Of a stretch of 61,691 nucleotides of DNA, positions 54,135-61,691 are shown piece after piece. This DNA is from Aquamicrobium zhengzhouense (GTDB lineage Bacteria > Pseudomonadota > Alphaproteobacteria > Rhizobiales > Rhizobiaceae). Where the stretch lies: positions 1 to 61,691 of the forward strand of contig NZ_JADGMQ010000019.1 of the NCBI RefSeq assembly GCF_016124105.1, given 5' to 3'. Made by a program: the position numbers and the translations under genes. The notes below the pieces were generated by a model. It ran no database searches and was not told the DNA's origin. It saw nothing but the letters and a program-made list of their open reading frames with translations. Each line of letters begins with the position of its first letter. Position 1 is the stretch's first letter.

Positions 54135-54336
54135 CGCGTTCTCGTTGAGAACGAGGGGCGAGCCTTCGCCTTTAGTTGAGCTGTCGGACTTGAGAGCAAA
54201 TCTGCAGCTGGCGCGAAGCCGCAGCTGAGGCCCTCGCACGAGTAGCCCGCCATAAACCACGCATCTGTTCGTCCAACCTTCGGCGTCTTCGTCGGCGGAA
54301 CGGCAGCGTGCGTCTCCCGTTTTGAGGAAACTTTCC
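54135..54336. other. Short spacer before the protease operon
   Basis: No gene seen. It may hold the operon promoter. Confidence 0.4.
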
Positions 54337-55269
54337 ATGATCATAGATAATTCCACTGCCGGAGAGGCGGGCTTGACCGCTATCGCGGACTTAGCTGCGC
54401 TTCGTCCTGATCTTGAACGCCTCGTTGAACAGGCGATCGACGCCATTTCCGGTTGCTCGGCAAAATCAGACGCTACATTCGGCGTTTGGGCCGAGATCGT
54501 TGCTGCGATCCGATCGACCGCATTTCACGAAGGCAAGCTGCTTGAGCGTGCGATCGCACGCCTGGTCTCCTGTAACCCCGACCTGAGCATTGTGACGCTG
54601 GAGCGACCGATGCCAGTCGTGCCAGCAGCACGTGAAGTGCTGCGGCGCAATGAAGGTGTGTTGAGAGGCTTGCGCCTGAGCCCTGAGGTCCACTCGCGGG
54701 AGACCTATGCACCAGATCTCGTGATCGTTGATCGCAGACGCCACGCGGCGTTGATCCTCGACGTCAAGCGATCGCTGCTTTCTTACGAGATGCCGCGGCT
54801 TAATGAACTGCGCTCCAAGATGTTGGCTGTCGCGATGATTGCAAGTGATTGGCTGACGCTTGAATGCCGCACGCCACCGATCGTCGACGTCTCGGTCGCC
54901 ATTATTGATGGCTCCGATGAGATGATCGACCATGAGCGCGGCATCTGGGGGCTTTCGGAAATTGACGTCCTGCTCGAGGTTGAAGGCGCGGGCGCGGCCA
55001 TGGGCGTCCTCCGTGATCTGTTCGGTCAGCGGGTGCGCGCATTGCTGGCTGAGCGTTGCAGGAAGGAAGTCCAGCAAAGCTTTGACGGCTGGTCGTCCGC
55101 TAGCACGTCGGGTGGAGAGGCTTTCGCGGAATCCAGCAGCGCGGCTCTTCCGGATAGCCTCAACTCTGGCGAGCGTCTGAGGGACGCGGACGAGGCTGTT
55201 CTGGCCCTGAGGCGGGGCCAAGACGTTGGCGCGCGTGTGGGCTTTGCCCGCGGGAGGGTCCTGCAATGA
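54337..55269 (+). CDS. PD-(D/E)XK-like protein leading the AAA/M41 operon
   Basis: 310 residues of a family I do not recognise by name. The middle contains a nuclease-like pattern: Glu65 in AFHEGKLLERAI, then YAPDLVIVDRRRHAALILDV followed by K, giving Pro126-Asp127 and Asp142-Val-Lys144, the spacing of a PD-(D/E)XK core. The C-terminal third (from about 240) is low in structure and rich in Ser, Ala and Glu. ATG at 54337 is preceded by GAGGAAAC. Its stop overlaps the next start (ATGA), so it is tightly coupled to the genes behind it. Nuclease activity is an inference from the motif only. Confidence 0.7.
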   Translation: MIIDNSTAGEAGLTAIADLAALRPDLERLVEQAIDAISGCSAKSDATFGVWAEIVAAIRSTAFHEGKLLERAIARLVSCNPDLSIVTLERPMPVVPAAREVLRRNEGVLRGLRLSPEVHSRETYAPDLVIVDRRRHAALILDVKRSLLSYEMPRLNELRSKMLAVAMIASDWLTLECRTPPIVDVSVAIIDGSDEMIDHERGIWGLSEIDVLLEVEGAGAAMGVLRDLFGQRVRALLAERCRKEVQQSFDGWSSASTSGGEAFAESSSAALPDSLNSGERLRDADEAVLALRRGQDVGARVGFARGRVLQ

Positions 55270-55751
55270 GCGATCAAAAGAAGAGTCATCCGCGCTTCAC
55301 GGTCGTTGCTGGAGACAAGCAGAGCCTGACGCCTTTAGCTCGGACCGCCCCCCGAACTGACAGTCCTCCGCTATCGCAGAGTATGACCTTCGAGGCTGGC
55401 GGCAGCCGTGATGTCATGCTGAAGGTCATGGGGCACGATGAGGCTTGCCGTGCGCGCTCGCGTCAGGGGATCCTGACCAGGTGCCAGTGCAAAACGCGCA
55501 GACCCGCGGATGATCCAGCCGCGATCATCGCGCTGACGATGCACTACGCGCGCATTCGGATCGAGCGCGGTCTTCCCATGCCGCTTAGCATCATCAAGCA
55601 CCTCAAGCGCTACGTCGAAGCGGGTGATCTGGCCTCGATGACTGTCTGGGACTGGCTTGCCCGGCGCGGCATCGTGTCGGCGCGGCCACCCAATGCCAAA
55701 CGCCAGGGCTTTGCGCTCCGGTTGGTCTCACAAAAGGAGAAGCAGCCATGA
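55266..55751 (+). CDS. Hypothetical protein, second gene of the AAA/M41 operon
   Basis: 161 residues: a disordered N-terminal third, a basic cysteine-containing region (ACRARSRQGILTRCQCK) and a helical C-terminal half (LTMHYARIRIERGLPMPLSI then IKHLKRYVEAGDLASM). The sequence shows no domain I know. It overlaps both neighbours by four bases, so it is probably made in step with them. It could be an adaptor or a DNA-binding partner, but this is a guess. Confidence 0.7.
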   Translation: MSDQKKSHPRFTVVAGDKQSLTPLARTAPRTDSPPLSQSMTFEAGGSRDVMLKVMGHDEACRARSRQGILTRCQCKTRRPADDPAAIIALTMHYARIRIERGLPMPLSIIKHLKRYVEAGDLASMTVWDWLARRGIVSARPPNAKRQGFALRLVSQKEKQP

Positions 55752-57685
55752 GCCATATGCTTCAAAGGGCCGTCGTGGCCGAACGCCTAGCCAACCATTT
55801 TGTCAAAAGGCTCAGCCACGCTGCTCGTGCGGATGCGATCGAATTCGCAATCGCGCAGGAACTGCTTGTCGAAGTTGATCGTGATGAGAAGCGTCGAGGG
55901 GGTGGTCGTGACAACGAAAGACGTTGGACGACCTCTGTGCTTGGCAGCGATGATGACGATGACTTTGCCTGGGCATCACCTCCGCGAGGCGCCCTTGAGC
56001 TCGGACCTCGTCTGGTTGGTATGTCACGCGCTCGGATTACGACGGTGCTCAAACGCCACGGCGTCGAATTGGTGACTTCGACTCAGGTGAAGCCAAGGAC
56101 ATTTCAAAAGAAGACTGCGCCCCATCATAACGTACCTGATCAGCGGAAGGCGCTGATCGCGGATATCGTTCGGGCTTTCAAGAATGCGGCGCCGCCTCCA
56201 TGCGCAAGCCGTGTTGCAACGCTCTTGCTCGTTGCGGAAGCCTTTCGGCTTCGCAGTCTTAAGGCACGCGTCAATCTAAAGGCTCTGGGGCATCAGCAAC
56301 CGATCGTGAGCCTGGTCTCTCCCGTCAAAGGTTTCGAAGCGTTGTTTCTGACGCTGCTCAAGGAGGGGTTAGTCCTTCCGGGGACCGTTTCCGTCTGTGA
56401 CGGACATGATTTGCGGGGATCCCATGACATTCGTTTTTCCAGCGGCGATGCCACGCGGTGGAAGACGATCATCTTTCGAGGCTCGCGATACGATAAAGGT
56501 GAAGCGGAAGCCGAGCCTGGGCGACGGCAGGTTGGGATCGCTGCTCAATCCAGCTTACCGATCCTCGGTATCTCGGAAAATCCAAAGACAATTCCTCCAG
56601 CCCTGAAAGCGGCTGCAAGTCTTGATCTGCAGACTGGATCTTTGACCGCGGATATCGTGTTGCGGACGATGGAGGTTGTTCTCGGCGAAGAACCTGCCGA
56701 TCTCGGTCGCGTGGCAGATCATTGTGAGCAGCTGTCACTCTATGATCTGGCTCTTGCCATCAGGCCCGGTGTCAGTGGGGAGGCTGCCGCCGATGTCCTC
56801 GCCGAGCTCGCGATCTCACGACAGGCAGACGATGGCGCACATCCTCCGTCTCAGTCTGACGCGAAGGATGAAAGTCGTAGTTCATGGTCAGGGGGCTCTC
56901 GCCGGGCAGCGGACCAGGGCACGGGAAGCGAGATCGTTCAGCCCGCATCTCGCACCCACGGCAATGACAACCGTTTTGTCGCGACGATCGAGACGCTAAG
57001 CGGCTATGGCGAGGCTCGTGACTGGGCGCTTGCGCTCAAGGACGATCTGGTTCTTTGGCGAGAGGGCACTCTCGGTTGGGATGATCTTTCCTCGAAACTT
57101 CTTCTCTCAGGCCCACCTGGTACAGGAAAGACAACTTTCGCGAGGGCACTTTGCAATACGCTGCAAGTCCCTCTCATAGCGACGTCGGTCGCGACATGGC
57201 TCGAGCTAGGCTATCTCGGCGATGTAATCAAGCGGATGCGAAGAGCGTTTGCGGAGGCTGCCGCGAATGCCCCTGCGATCCTGTTCATTGACGAGATCGA
57301 TGGCATCTCCAAGCGCAGCAGCAACGGCCGATCGCACGAAGATTACTGGAACAGCGTCGTCAATCGGCTGCTGGAGCTTCTGGACGGCACGTTGAATTCG
57401 ACGGGCGTCATCGTCGTCGGCGCCGCCAACAATCCAAGTGCAATTGATCCCGCGCTCCTGCGATCAGGCCGACTTGAAAAGCACATCGTCATCCCAAGAC
57501 CTGACATTGATGCGCTTGTCGGCATCTTTCGGCATCACCTGCGCGATGATCTCGACCATGTCATCGCGACCCGGCGAGACGCCAGCCCTCAGGGTCTACC
57601 TGACCACAAGGGGATATTGGATTGCGCCATGTCCTCACACGAGCGCGCTACGGCGATGCCTGATAACAGCGTGGGACGTCTGTGA
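55748..57685 (+). CDS. AAA+ ATPase chain of a split FtsH-like protease
   Basis: 645 residues. The first ~400 residues are a soluble N-terminal region with no membrane helix, including a long helical part (about 115-210). The AAA core follows: Walker A GPPGTGKT (455-462), Walker B AILFIDEIDG (Asp515, Glu516), sensor-1 Asn in VVGAANNPSAID and arginine finger RSGRLEKH. The core is of the FtsH/CDC48 class. The chain ends soon after the core without the helical lid, and the next gene starts with exactly that lid. The stop overlaps the next ATG (TGATG). Either it is a natural two-chain protease or an old fusion split by a shift near 57600-57685. Confidence 0.85.
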   Translation: MSHMLQRAVVAERLANHFVKRLSHAARADAIEFAIAQELLVEVDRDEKRRGGGRDNERRWTTSVLGSDDDDDFAWASPPRGALELGPRLVGMSRARITTVLKRHGVELVTSTQVKPRTFQKKTAPHHNVPDQRKALIADIVRAFKNAAPPPCASRVATLLLVAEAFRLRSLKARVNLKALGHQQPIVSLVSPVKGFEALFLTLLKEGLVLPGTVSVCDGHDLRGSHDIRFSSGDATRWKTIIFRGSRYDKGEAEAEPGRRQVGIAAQSSLPILGISENPKTIPPALKAAASLDLQTGSLTADIVLRTMEVVLGEEPADLGRVADHCEQLSLYDLALAIRPGVSGEAAADVLAELAISRQADDGAHPPSQSDAKDESRSSWSGGSRRAADQGTGSEIVQPASRTHGNDNRFVATIETLSGYGEARDWALALKDDLVLWREGTLGWDDLSSKLLLSGPPGTGKTTFARALCNTLQVPLIATSVATWLELGYLGDVIKRMRRAFAEAAANAPAILFIDEIDGISKRSSNGRSHEDYWNSVVNRLLELLDGTLNSTGVIVVGAANNPSAIDPALLRSGRLEKHIVIPRPDIDALVGIFRHHLRDDLDHVIATRRDASPQGLPDHKGILDCAMSSHERATAMPDNSVGRL

Positions 57686-58437
57686 TGGGACGAACGCATA
57701 TAGACTTGGACCCTAACCTTCTTCGTCCGCTCGCCCGCAAGGCCTACGGCATGAGCGGTGCCGACATTGAGAGGCTAATCCGGGAAGCGCGTGGAAAGGC
57801 ACGCCGCGAGCAGCGCCAGCTTTGCTGGGACGACATTGAGAGGCTCCTGGATGCTAAACGTCCAAACATCTCAAAGGAGCTTCGCTGGCGCATGGCTGTC
57901 CATGAAGCTGGCCACGCGATAGCGCATTTGATCCTGCGTGCCAGCGAGATTGTCCTCATCACTATCGATCACCCGCAAGGTGGTCTTGTTCAGGTGGCGG
58001 ATGAGCCTCTCCATGCCCGGACGGAAACTGCCATGCTTCACGACATCGGAGTTTGTCTCGCCGGGCGCACTGCCGAAATTGAATTCCTTGGCGTCGTGTC
58101 CTCTGGCGCTGGAGGGAGCGAAGACAGTGATCTTGCTCAGGCCACCAAGATTGCCGTCTCGATGGAGACAGAGGCTGGTTTTGGAAAGGTCTTCCCGTTG
58201 CTCTACAGAAAGGCGAACGAAAGCACCTCGCTCATGTTCCACCTTGGCCTTGCGGAACAAGTCCACGCCCGGCTGCAGGAGGGGGAGCAGCTGGCAACGC
58301 AAGTGATCCGCGAAAATCGAGAGGCGGTCGAAGTGCTTGCGGGTGAGCTAGTCCAGAATCTGACGCTCGAAGGCAGCCATCTGACAGAGACGGTCGCCGA
58401 GCTTCGCAAGCTAGTCGTCGTCAGACCCGGAGCTTGA
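57685..58437 (+). CDS. AAA lid plus M41 (FtsH-type) zinc metallopeptidase chain
   Basis: 250 residues. Residues 8-55 (LLRPLARKAYGMSGADIERL then IREARG) are the helical lid of an FtsH-type AAA module. The M41 peptidase follows: zinc motif HEAGH (73-77) in MAVHEAGHAIAHLIL, CLAGRTAEIEFLG, and the third ligand Asp in EDSDLAQATKIAVSMETEAG. No membrane segment is present, unlike FtsH. ATG at 57685 overlaps the AAA gene stop (TGATG). A GTG at 57682 is the alternative. It should join the AAA chain to form an ATP-driven protease. Confidence 0.85.
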   Translation: MGRTHIDLDPNLLRPLARKAYGMSGADIERLIREARGKARREQRQLCWDDIERLLDAKRPNISKELRWRMAVHEAGHAIAHLILRASEIVLITIDHPQGGLVQVADEPLHARTETAMLHDIGVCLAGRTAEIEFLGVVSSGAGGSEDSDLAQATKIAVSMETEAGFGKVFPLLYRKANESTSLMFHLGLAEQVHARLQEGEQLATQVIRENREAVEVLAGELVQNLTLEGSHLTETVAELRKLVVVRPGA

Positions 58438-58450
58438 AAACTTGGATCAG

Positions 58451-58504
58451 GTTGCGGGCAACCCAATCTGAGTTGCTGGCAACTTGAAATCAATTGCCAG
58501 CAAC
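58451..58504. repeat. Three GTTGC-N-GGCAAC palindromes
   Basis: GTTGCGGGCAAC (58451-58462), GTTGCTGGCAAC (58472-58483) and the complement of GTTGCTGGCAAT (58493-58504) are spaced exactly 21 bases apart, two helical turns. The last two also form an 11-bp inverted repeat. They lie 14 bases after the M41 gene and about 150 bases before the next gene. They are probable protein-binding sites or a transcript-end structure. Confidence 0.6.
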
Positions 58505-58656
58505 CTGAAACGAGTTACGCAAAATCGATTCTGAAAACTGAGATTGCGATTCAGTATCTGAAGCAAAGGATTCAGTTTCGAAGATTATCGTTACGGCGGC
58601 AAACGGCGTTGCGGAACAGGGTGGCGGCACGTCTCGGTCACGTTGGAGGAGGGGAC

Positions 58657-59001
58657 ATGGCAGAGACGATGACAGCCAGGCGCAAGAAGCAGCGCGAGCG
58701 CCAGCGGCAATACCGGGAGCGGTTGAAGGAGCAAAAGCGGCCGTCCCGGGATGATGTGGCGCGGGCGCTGCTTCACTTTGCGATCACGGAAAACCTCAAG
58801 AATGGCCGCATCGAAGAGGTCAATCTGCTACTTGATCGCCTCGTTGATGATCTGACGCAGCAGGGCTTTGACGCGCGGGCAACCCATGAGGTTCTCGATG
58901 CCCTTGTCGAAAAGTATCGCCGCGGCTGGGATTTCCAGCGCAAGCGGCATCTGGAAATCACCGGACAAGGTGACCAAGGCGATCAAGATAGCGACCGTTG
59001 A
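58657..59001 (+). CDS. Small basic coiled-coil-like protein
   Basis: 114 residues. A very basic N-terminus (TARRKKQRERQRQYRERLKE) is followed by a helical domain (DDVARALLHFAITENLKNGR then IEEVNLLLDRLVDDL). GGAGGAGGGG precedes the ATG at 58657. Several in-frame codons upstream lack a site. It may bind nucleic acid. I recall relatives on rhizobial mobile DNA but no function. Confidence 0.65.
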   Translation: MAETMTARRKKQRERQRQYRERLKEQKRPSRDDVARALLHFAITENLKNGRIEEVNLLLDRLVDDLTQQGFDARATHEVLDALVEKYRRGWDFQRKRHLEITGQGDQGDQDSDR

Positions 59002-59496
59002 CCTGTCAGCTTAGGCATCGAGATGTGTGTTGTTCGGGAAACCGTCGGACAAACGGCGTTTTCAATTAATCTGCCTGTTCTCCCCGTTACTTCATGTAAC
59101 GGCGTTTGCAGTTGAATCGCTTGATTGGACTCCACAGAGACGGAGGCAGAGTCACGCTGAGGCAAGGAAATCCGGTGCTTTCCGGTGGCGTTGTAAAGTT
59201 GGGAAAAGTTTCCCAACTGGTTTTGACCCCCATGTCGCGCTTCGACGGGCTGACAGATCATTCCTTGTCCCGCTGTCGCCTGATGGCGCAGACGAATAGA
59301 TCTAAGGTCAGGTAAGTCGTACAAAAGGATTTTATGCTTGCAATATTTCATCGGGAATCGCTTGCGGATATTTCGGCATAGGCCACTCTTTGAAAGAGTT
59401 ACTTTTATGAATTGCTGGTCATCTCCGGCAGCGGGGTAGCAATAAATTAATTCGTCCGTGCTGATCTCTTCGGGACGTTGGTCTGGGGAGGGGCTG
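59002..59496. other. Intergenic stretch, no certain gene
   Basis: A 69-codon frame beginning with TTG at 59106 has no ribosome-binding site, and I do not annotate it. The end of the region (59310-59460) is AT-rich and likely carries the promoter of the next gene. Confidence 0.4.
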
Positions 59497-60381
59497 ATGA
59501 GTCAAAGACGGCGATCGGCGACAAAGCCAGCCAGCATCCGATTGATACGTCCTGCACTCGTCTCGTTTAGCGGCGGCAGAACGTCAGGCTACATGCTCTA
59601 TCTGTTGCTCCAGGCACATGATGGCAAGCTTCCGTCCAATGCCCATGTTGTCTTTGCCAACACGGGCAAGGAGCGAACTGAAACTCTCGATTTCGTATGC
59701 GAATGCGGGAAGCGCTGGGGCGTACATATTCACTGGCTCGAACGAAGCGAAACGACGGCTGGATTCACTGAAGTCACTTACGAGACTGCGTCGCGCAGCG
59801 GCGAGCCATTCCAAGCCCTCATCGATCGCAAGAAGCGGCTTCCGAACTGGCGAGAACGCTGGTGCACGCAGCTTCTCAAGGTCCAGCCCATGATCGATTT
59901 CATGGCTGCGAAGGGATATGCCGTCGGTGAATATGATGACGTCATCGGTCTTCGTTATGACGAAGGAATGCGCATCATCAAGGGCTTCGACAATGCGTAT
60001 GCAACGGGACGGCGCGTTAACTACCCCCTAGCTCAAAAGAAGATCACGGTGAGCGACGTTCACCGTTTCTGGACGGCTCAACCGTTCGATCTCCAGTTGG
60101 CGCCGTGGCAAGGGAACTGCGATCTCTGCTTCCTCAAAGGTCCGAAGATCCGTCAGCGTATCATCCAAGAGAAGCCGCAGATTGCGGAGTGGTGGGCCGC
60201 AAATGAGACGCCTGAAAAGGGGAGGAACCTTCGGGGATGGTGGAGCAATAAGTCGAGTGTTCGCCAGCTCAGTGCACTTGCCAGCGCATCTGCTGAAAAT
60301 TCGGCCGCTCCCGGTGATGAGCACGACGTCGAGTGTGGTCTACACTGCGGCTACGAGATTGAAGAGAATGAAGCCGCCTGA
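59497..60381 (+). CDS. PAPS-reductase-like PP-loop protein
   Basis: 294 residues. The PP-loop SFSGGRTSGYML (about 23-34) binds ATP or an adenylylated group. VVFANTGKERTETLDFV and RWCTQLLKVQPM are family landmarks of phosphoadenosine-phosphosulfate-reductase-like proteins. A cysteine motif NCDLCFLKG lies near residue 210, and two more Cys (VECGLHCGY) are at the C-terminus. Such proteins on mobile DNA are often not assimilatory reductases and can serve in nucleic acid or defence chemistry. ATG at 59497 follows GGGGAGGGG. A diverged fragment of a second copy lies at 5557-5817. Confidence 0.88.
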   Translation: MSQRRRSATKPASIRLIRPALVSFSGGRTSGYMLYLLLQAHDGKLPSNAHVVFANTGKERTETLDFVCECGKRWGVHIHWLERSETTAGFTEVTYETASRSGEPFQALIDRKKRLPNWRERWCTQLLKVQPMIDFMAAKGYAVGEYDDVIGLRYDEGMRIIKGFDNAYATGRRVNYPLAQKKITVSDVHRFWTAQPFDLQLAPWQGNCDLCFLKGPKIRQRIIQEKPQIAEWWAANETPEKGRNLRGWWSNKSSVRQLSALASASAENSAAPGDEHDVECGLHCGYEIEENEAA

Positions 60382-60452
60382 GCATTGGCGTCTTTTCGAG
60401 GATCGACGCAATCCACACGACTGAAGTTGGAGCTAAGTTGAGGGGAACTGAA

Positions 60453-61535
60453 ATGCCTAAAGCGGATAATACAGCGGATGTCGCGGTGGCCGTTAAGCGA
60501 CGCCAGAGTGGTACGACCGCGTCGTCTGGTCCAGCTCAACCCCTTCAATCCGAGGGGCTCGCATTCGACTACGATGAATTTAATGTTACTGTGGCAGATC
60601 GCGAGGTCCTCGAGGAGGTGCGCACATTTTTCGTATCCGTCGGACGAAAGCGAACCGATGAGATCTTCGAGTGTGGACAGGCCTTGGCCAAGGTGGAAGC
60701 TCGTCTCCCAGACCAGAAGGCTTTCGATGCGTGGGCACGCAAGGCTTGCCGGATCACCCGACGCGGCGCTGCGAATTACATAGGCGTCTACCGAAATCTC
60801 ACACCCTTTAGAGATCGCTTCGTGTCACAGAGCGTGCCCGGCAGCGCAATGTACAAGCTGATATCGGCCGAGCCTTCTGTGATCGACACTGTACTTTCGT
60901 CGTATGAAAGCGGGAAACCTCTAACGGTGAATGACATAGGCCGCATGGTGTTCGGCGGCGGCGATATAACGGTAAAAAATGATGGCGATCTCGGCGGCCG
61001 GGAAGGCTTGCGCCGACTAATCGCTTATAAGACCGCTGTCGGCGTGCCTGAAGTTATGGATACAGCAGTCGATATTTTGTCCGTTATTATTGAAGCCTTG
61101 GAGCGACATCGTGGCGGCAAGAAGATTGTGAAAGATGCTCTTTCCAAAGAGATAGTCGGTCCGTCGCGTGTCCTGCGTCAGCAGATCGAATGGCTGACGT
61201 GGATTGGAACGGTAAGTGGTCCTATCGAAAAAGGTGCCGCCTCTCTTAAGCCTCGTTCGGAGGGTGGCCGCTGGGCCGCTCTAAGGTTTACCCTATACAA
61301 GATGGGAGGAATTGAAGGGTGGCCGAAGGCTTCTGAATTGGCGGATTGGCTATCGCAAGAAGTGCTTCCCCTGCTTGAGTGGCTGCTCGGCAGCGAGGCC
61401 GAGCGAGCACGTAGCAAGGCAGAGATCTCAGCGAAACGCCGCGGGGCCAAGCCGAAAGGGGAAAATCTGACGCCAAAGGTGCTAGGAGTTACAACTCAAG
61501 CTAATCTAGAACCTACAACGCAGGCGGCGTGGTAG
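60453..61535 (+). CDS. DUF3102-like hypothetical protein
   Basis: 360 residues. The N-terminal part (about 40-110) has EIFECGQALAKVEARLP and FDAWARKACRITRRGAANYI then GVYRN. This resembles the DUF3102/ParB-like pattern of a helix pair followed by a helix-turn-helix. The remainder is helical, with IEWLTWIGTVSGPIEKGAAS, and the C-terminus is basic. The ATG at 60453 is preceded by GAGGGGAACTG. It is likely a DNA-binding protein of a mobile element. The function is unknown. Confidence 0.6.
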   Translation: MPKADNTADVAVAVKRRQSGTTASSGPAQPLQSEGLAFDYDEFNVTVADREVLEEVRTFFVSVGRKRTDEIFECGQALAKVEARLPDQKAFDAWARKACRITRRGAANYIGVYRNLTPFRDRFVSQSVPGSAMYKLISAEPSVIDTVLSSYESGKPLTVNDIGRMVFGGGDITVKNDGDLGGREGLRRLIAYKTAVGVPEVMDTAVDILSVIIEALERHRGGKKIVKDALSKEIVGPSRVLRQQIEWLTWIGTVSGPIEKGAASLKPRSEGGRWAALRFTLYKMGGIEGWPKASELADWLSQEVLPLLEWLLGSEAERARSKAEISAKRRGAKPKGENLTPKVLGVTTQANLEPTTQAAW

Positions 61536-61691
61536 GGTTCGGACGATACGTATCCGTCTTTGCAGGTTTCTAGAGGCGACCGCTTTGCGCCCCCATGCAC
61601 GAACCCGCTTCGCGGGAGGGGTGCCACGGCCTGAGATGGCATAGTATTCTCAGCCTTTGAGCGGTAGCGGCGGTCGAGCCGACCGTGGAGT
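61536..61691. other. Window end, short hairpin only
   Basis: No gene begins here. A CCCGC-TTC-GCGGG hairpin lies at about 61607-61619 and may end the transcript of the preceding gene. Confidence 0.4.

Noticed and set aside
59106..59315. 69-codon frame after the small basic protein gene
   Set aside because: TTG start, no ribosome-binding site and no recognisable features.

Overview
The window looks like a piece of an alphaproteobacterial genome, most likely Hyphomicrobiales (rhizobia and relatives). The basis is the high-GC codon use, a rhizobial-style GroEL, the usg-groES-groEL order, FixNOQP/FixI-type respiration genes and an NnrR/NsrR nitrogen-oxide regulon. I could not run a database search, so the genus is open.

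Layout. (1) 1-8 kb is a mobile-element scrap yard: an IS3 end, frameshifted relics of a DUF4268 protein and of a phage-type (DUF6362-like) protein, an intact P1B-4 metal-exporting ATPase, an IS3 orfB tail, a fragment of a PAPS-reductase-like gene, and an IS21 istA gene split by an IS1111-type IS110 element. (2) 7.9-22.2 kb is a nitrite-respiration and microaerobic-respiration island: the 3' tail of a destroyed nirK, nirV, nnrS, pseudoazurin, an nnrR-type Crp/Fnr regulator with an NnrR box, then nsrR with a truncated hemoglobin, DUF6522 and DUF1858 genes, a second pseudoazurin, an intact nirK, and a cbb3 oxidase cluster (ccoNOQP, small protein, DUF2189, ccoI, ccoS). No nitrate, NO or N2O reductase genes are present. 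(3) 23.1-25.2 kb holds a large tyrosine recombinase. (4) 25.2-31.5 kb looks like core genome: usg, groESL, a small protein and a NEW3-domain/ABC exporter operon. (5) 31.7-49.2 kb is a catabolic and uptake locus of 17 genes in four divergent transcription units around a TetR regulator: a branched-chain-amino-acid-type ABC importer, an acyl-CoA ligase, beta-oxidation enzymes of the (R)-hydroxyacyl type, thioesterases, two aldehyde dehydrogenases, an Fe-alcohol dehydrogenase and an aminotransferase. Both divergent promoter regions carry nearly the same 18-bp palindrome at mirror-image spacing. (6) 49.2-61.7 kb is accessory again: a decayed second copy of the recombinase, a MarR scrap, an IS3 element, a defence-type Z1 (truncated) plus PD-(D/E)XK pair, then a tightly coupled four-gene operon that encodes an FtsH-like protease as two chains (AAA ATPase, then lid plus M41 peptidase) behind a PD-(D/E)XK-like protein. 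After it come a small basic protein, a PAPS-reductase-like PP-loop protein and a DUF3102-like protein.

How the parts work together. The island at 8-22 kb would let the cell reduce nitrite to NO with NirK fed by pseudoazurin, sense NO through NsrR and NnrR, and respire at low oxygen with cbb3. The 32-49 kb locus should import a small acid, activate it as a CoA ester and degrade it under TetR control. Its substrate is unknown. The operon at 54-58.4 kb is the best candidate for an undescribed system.
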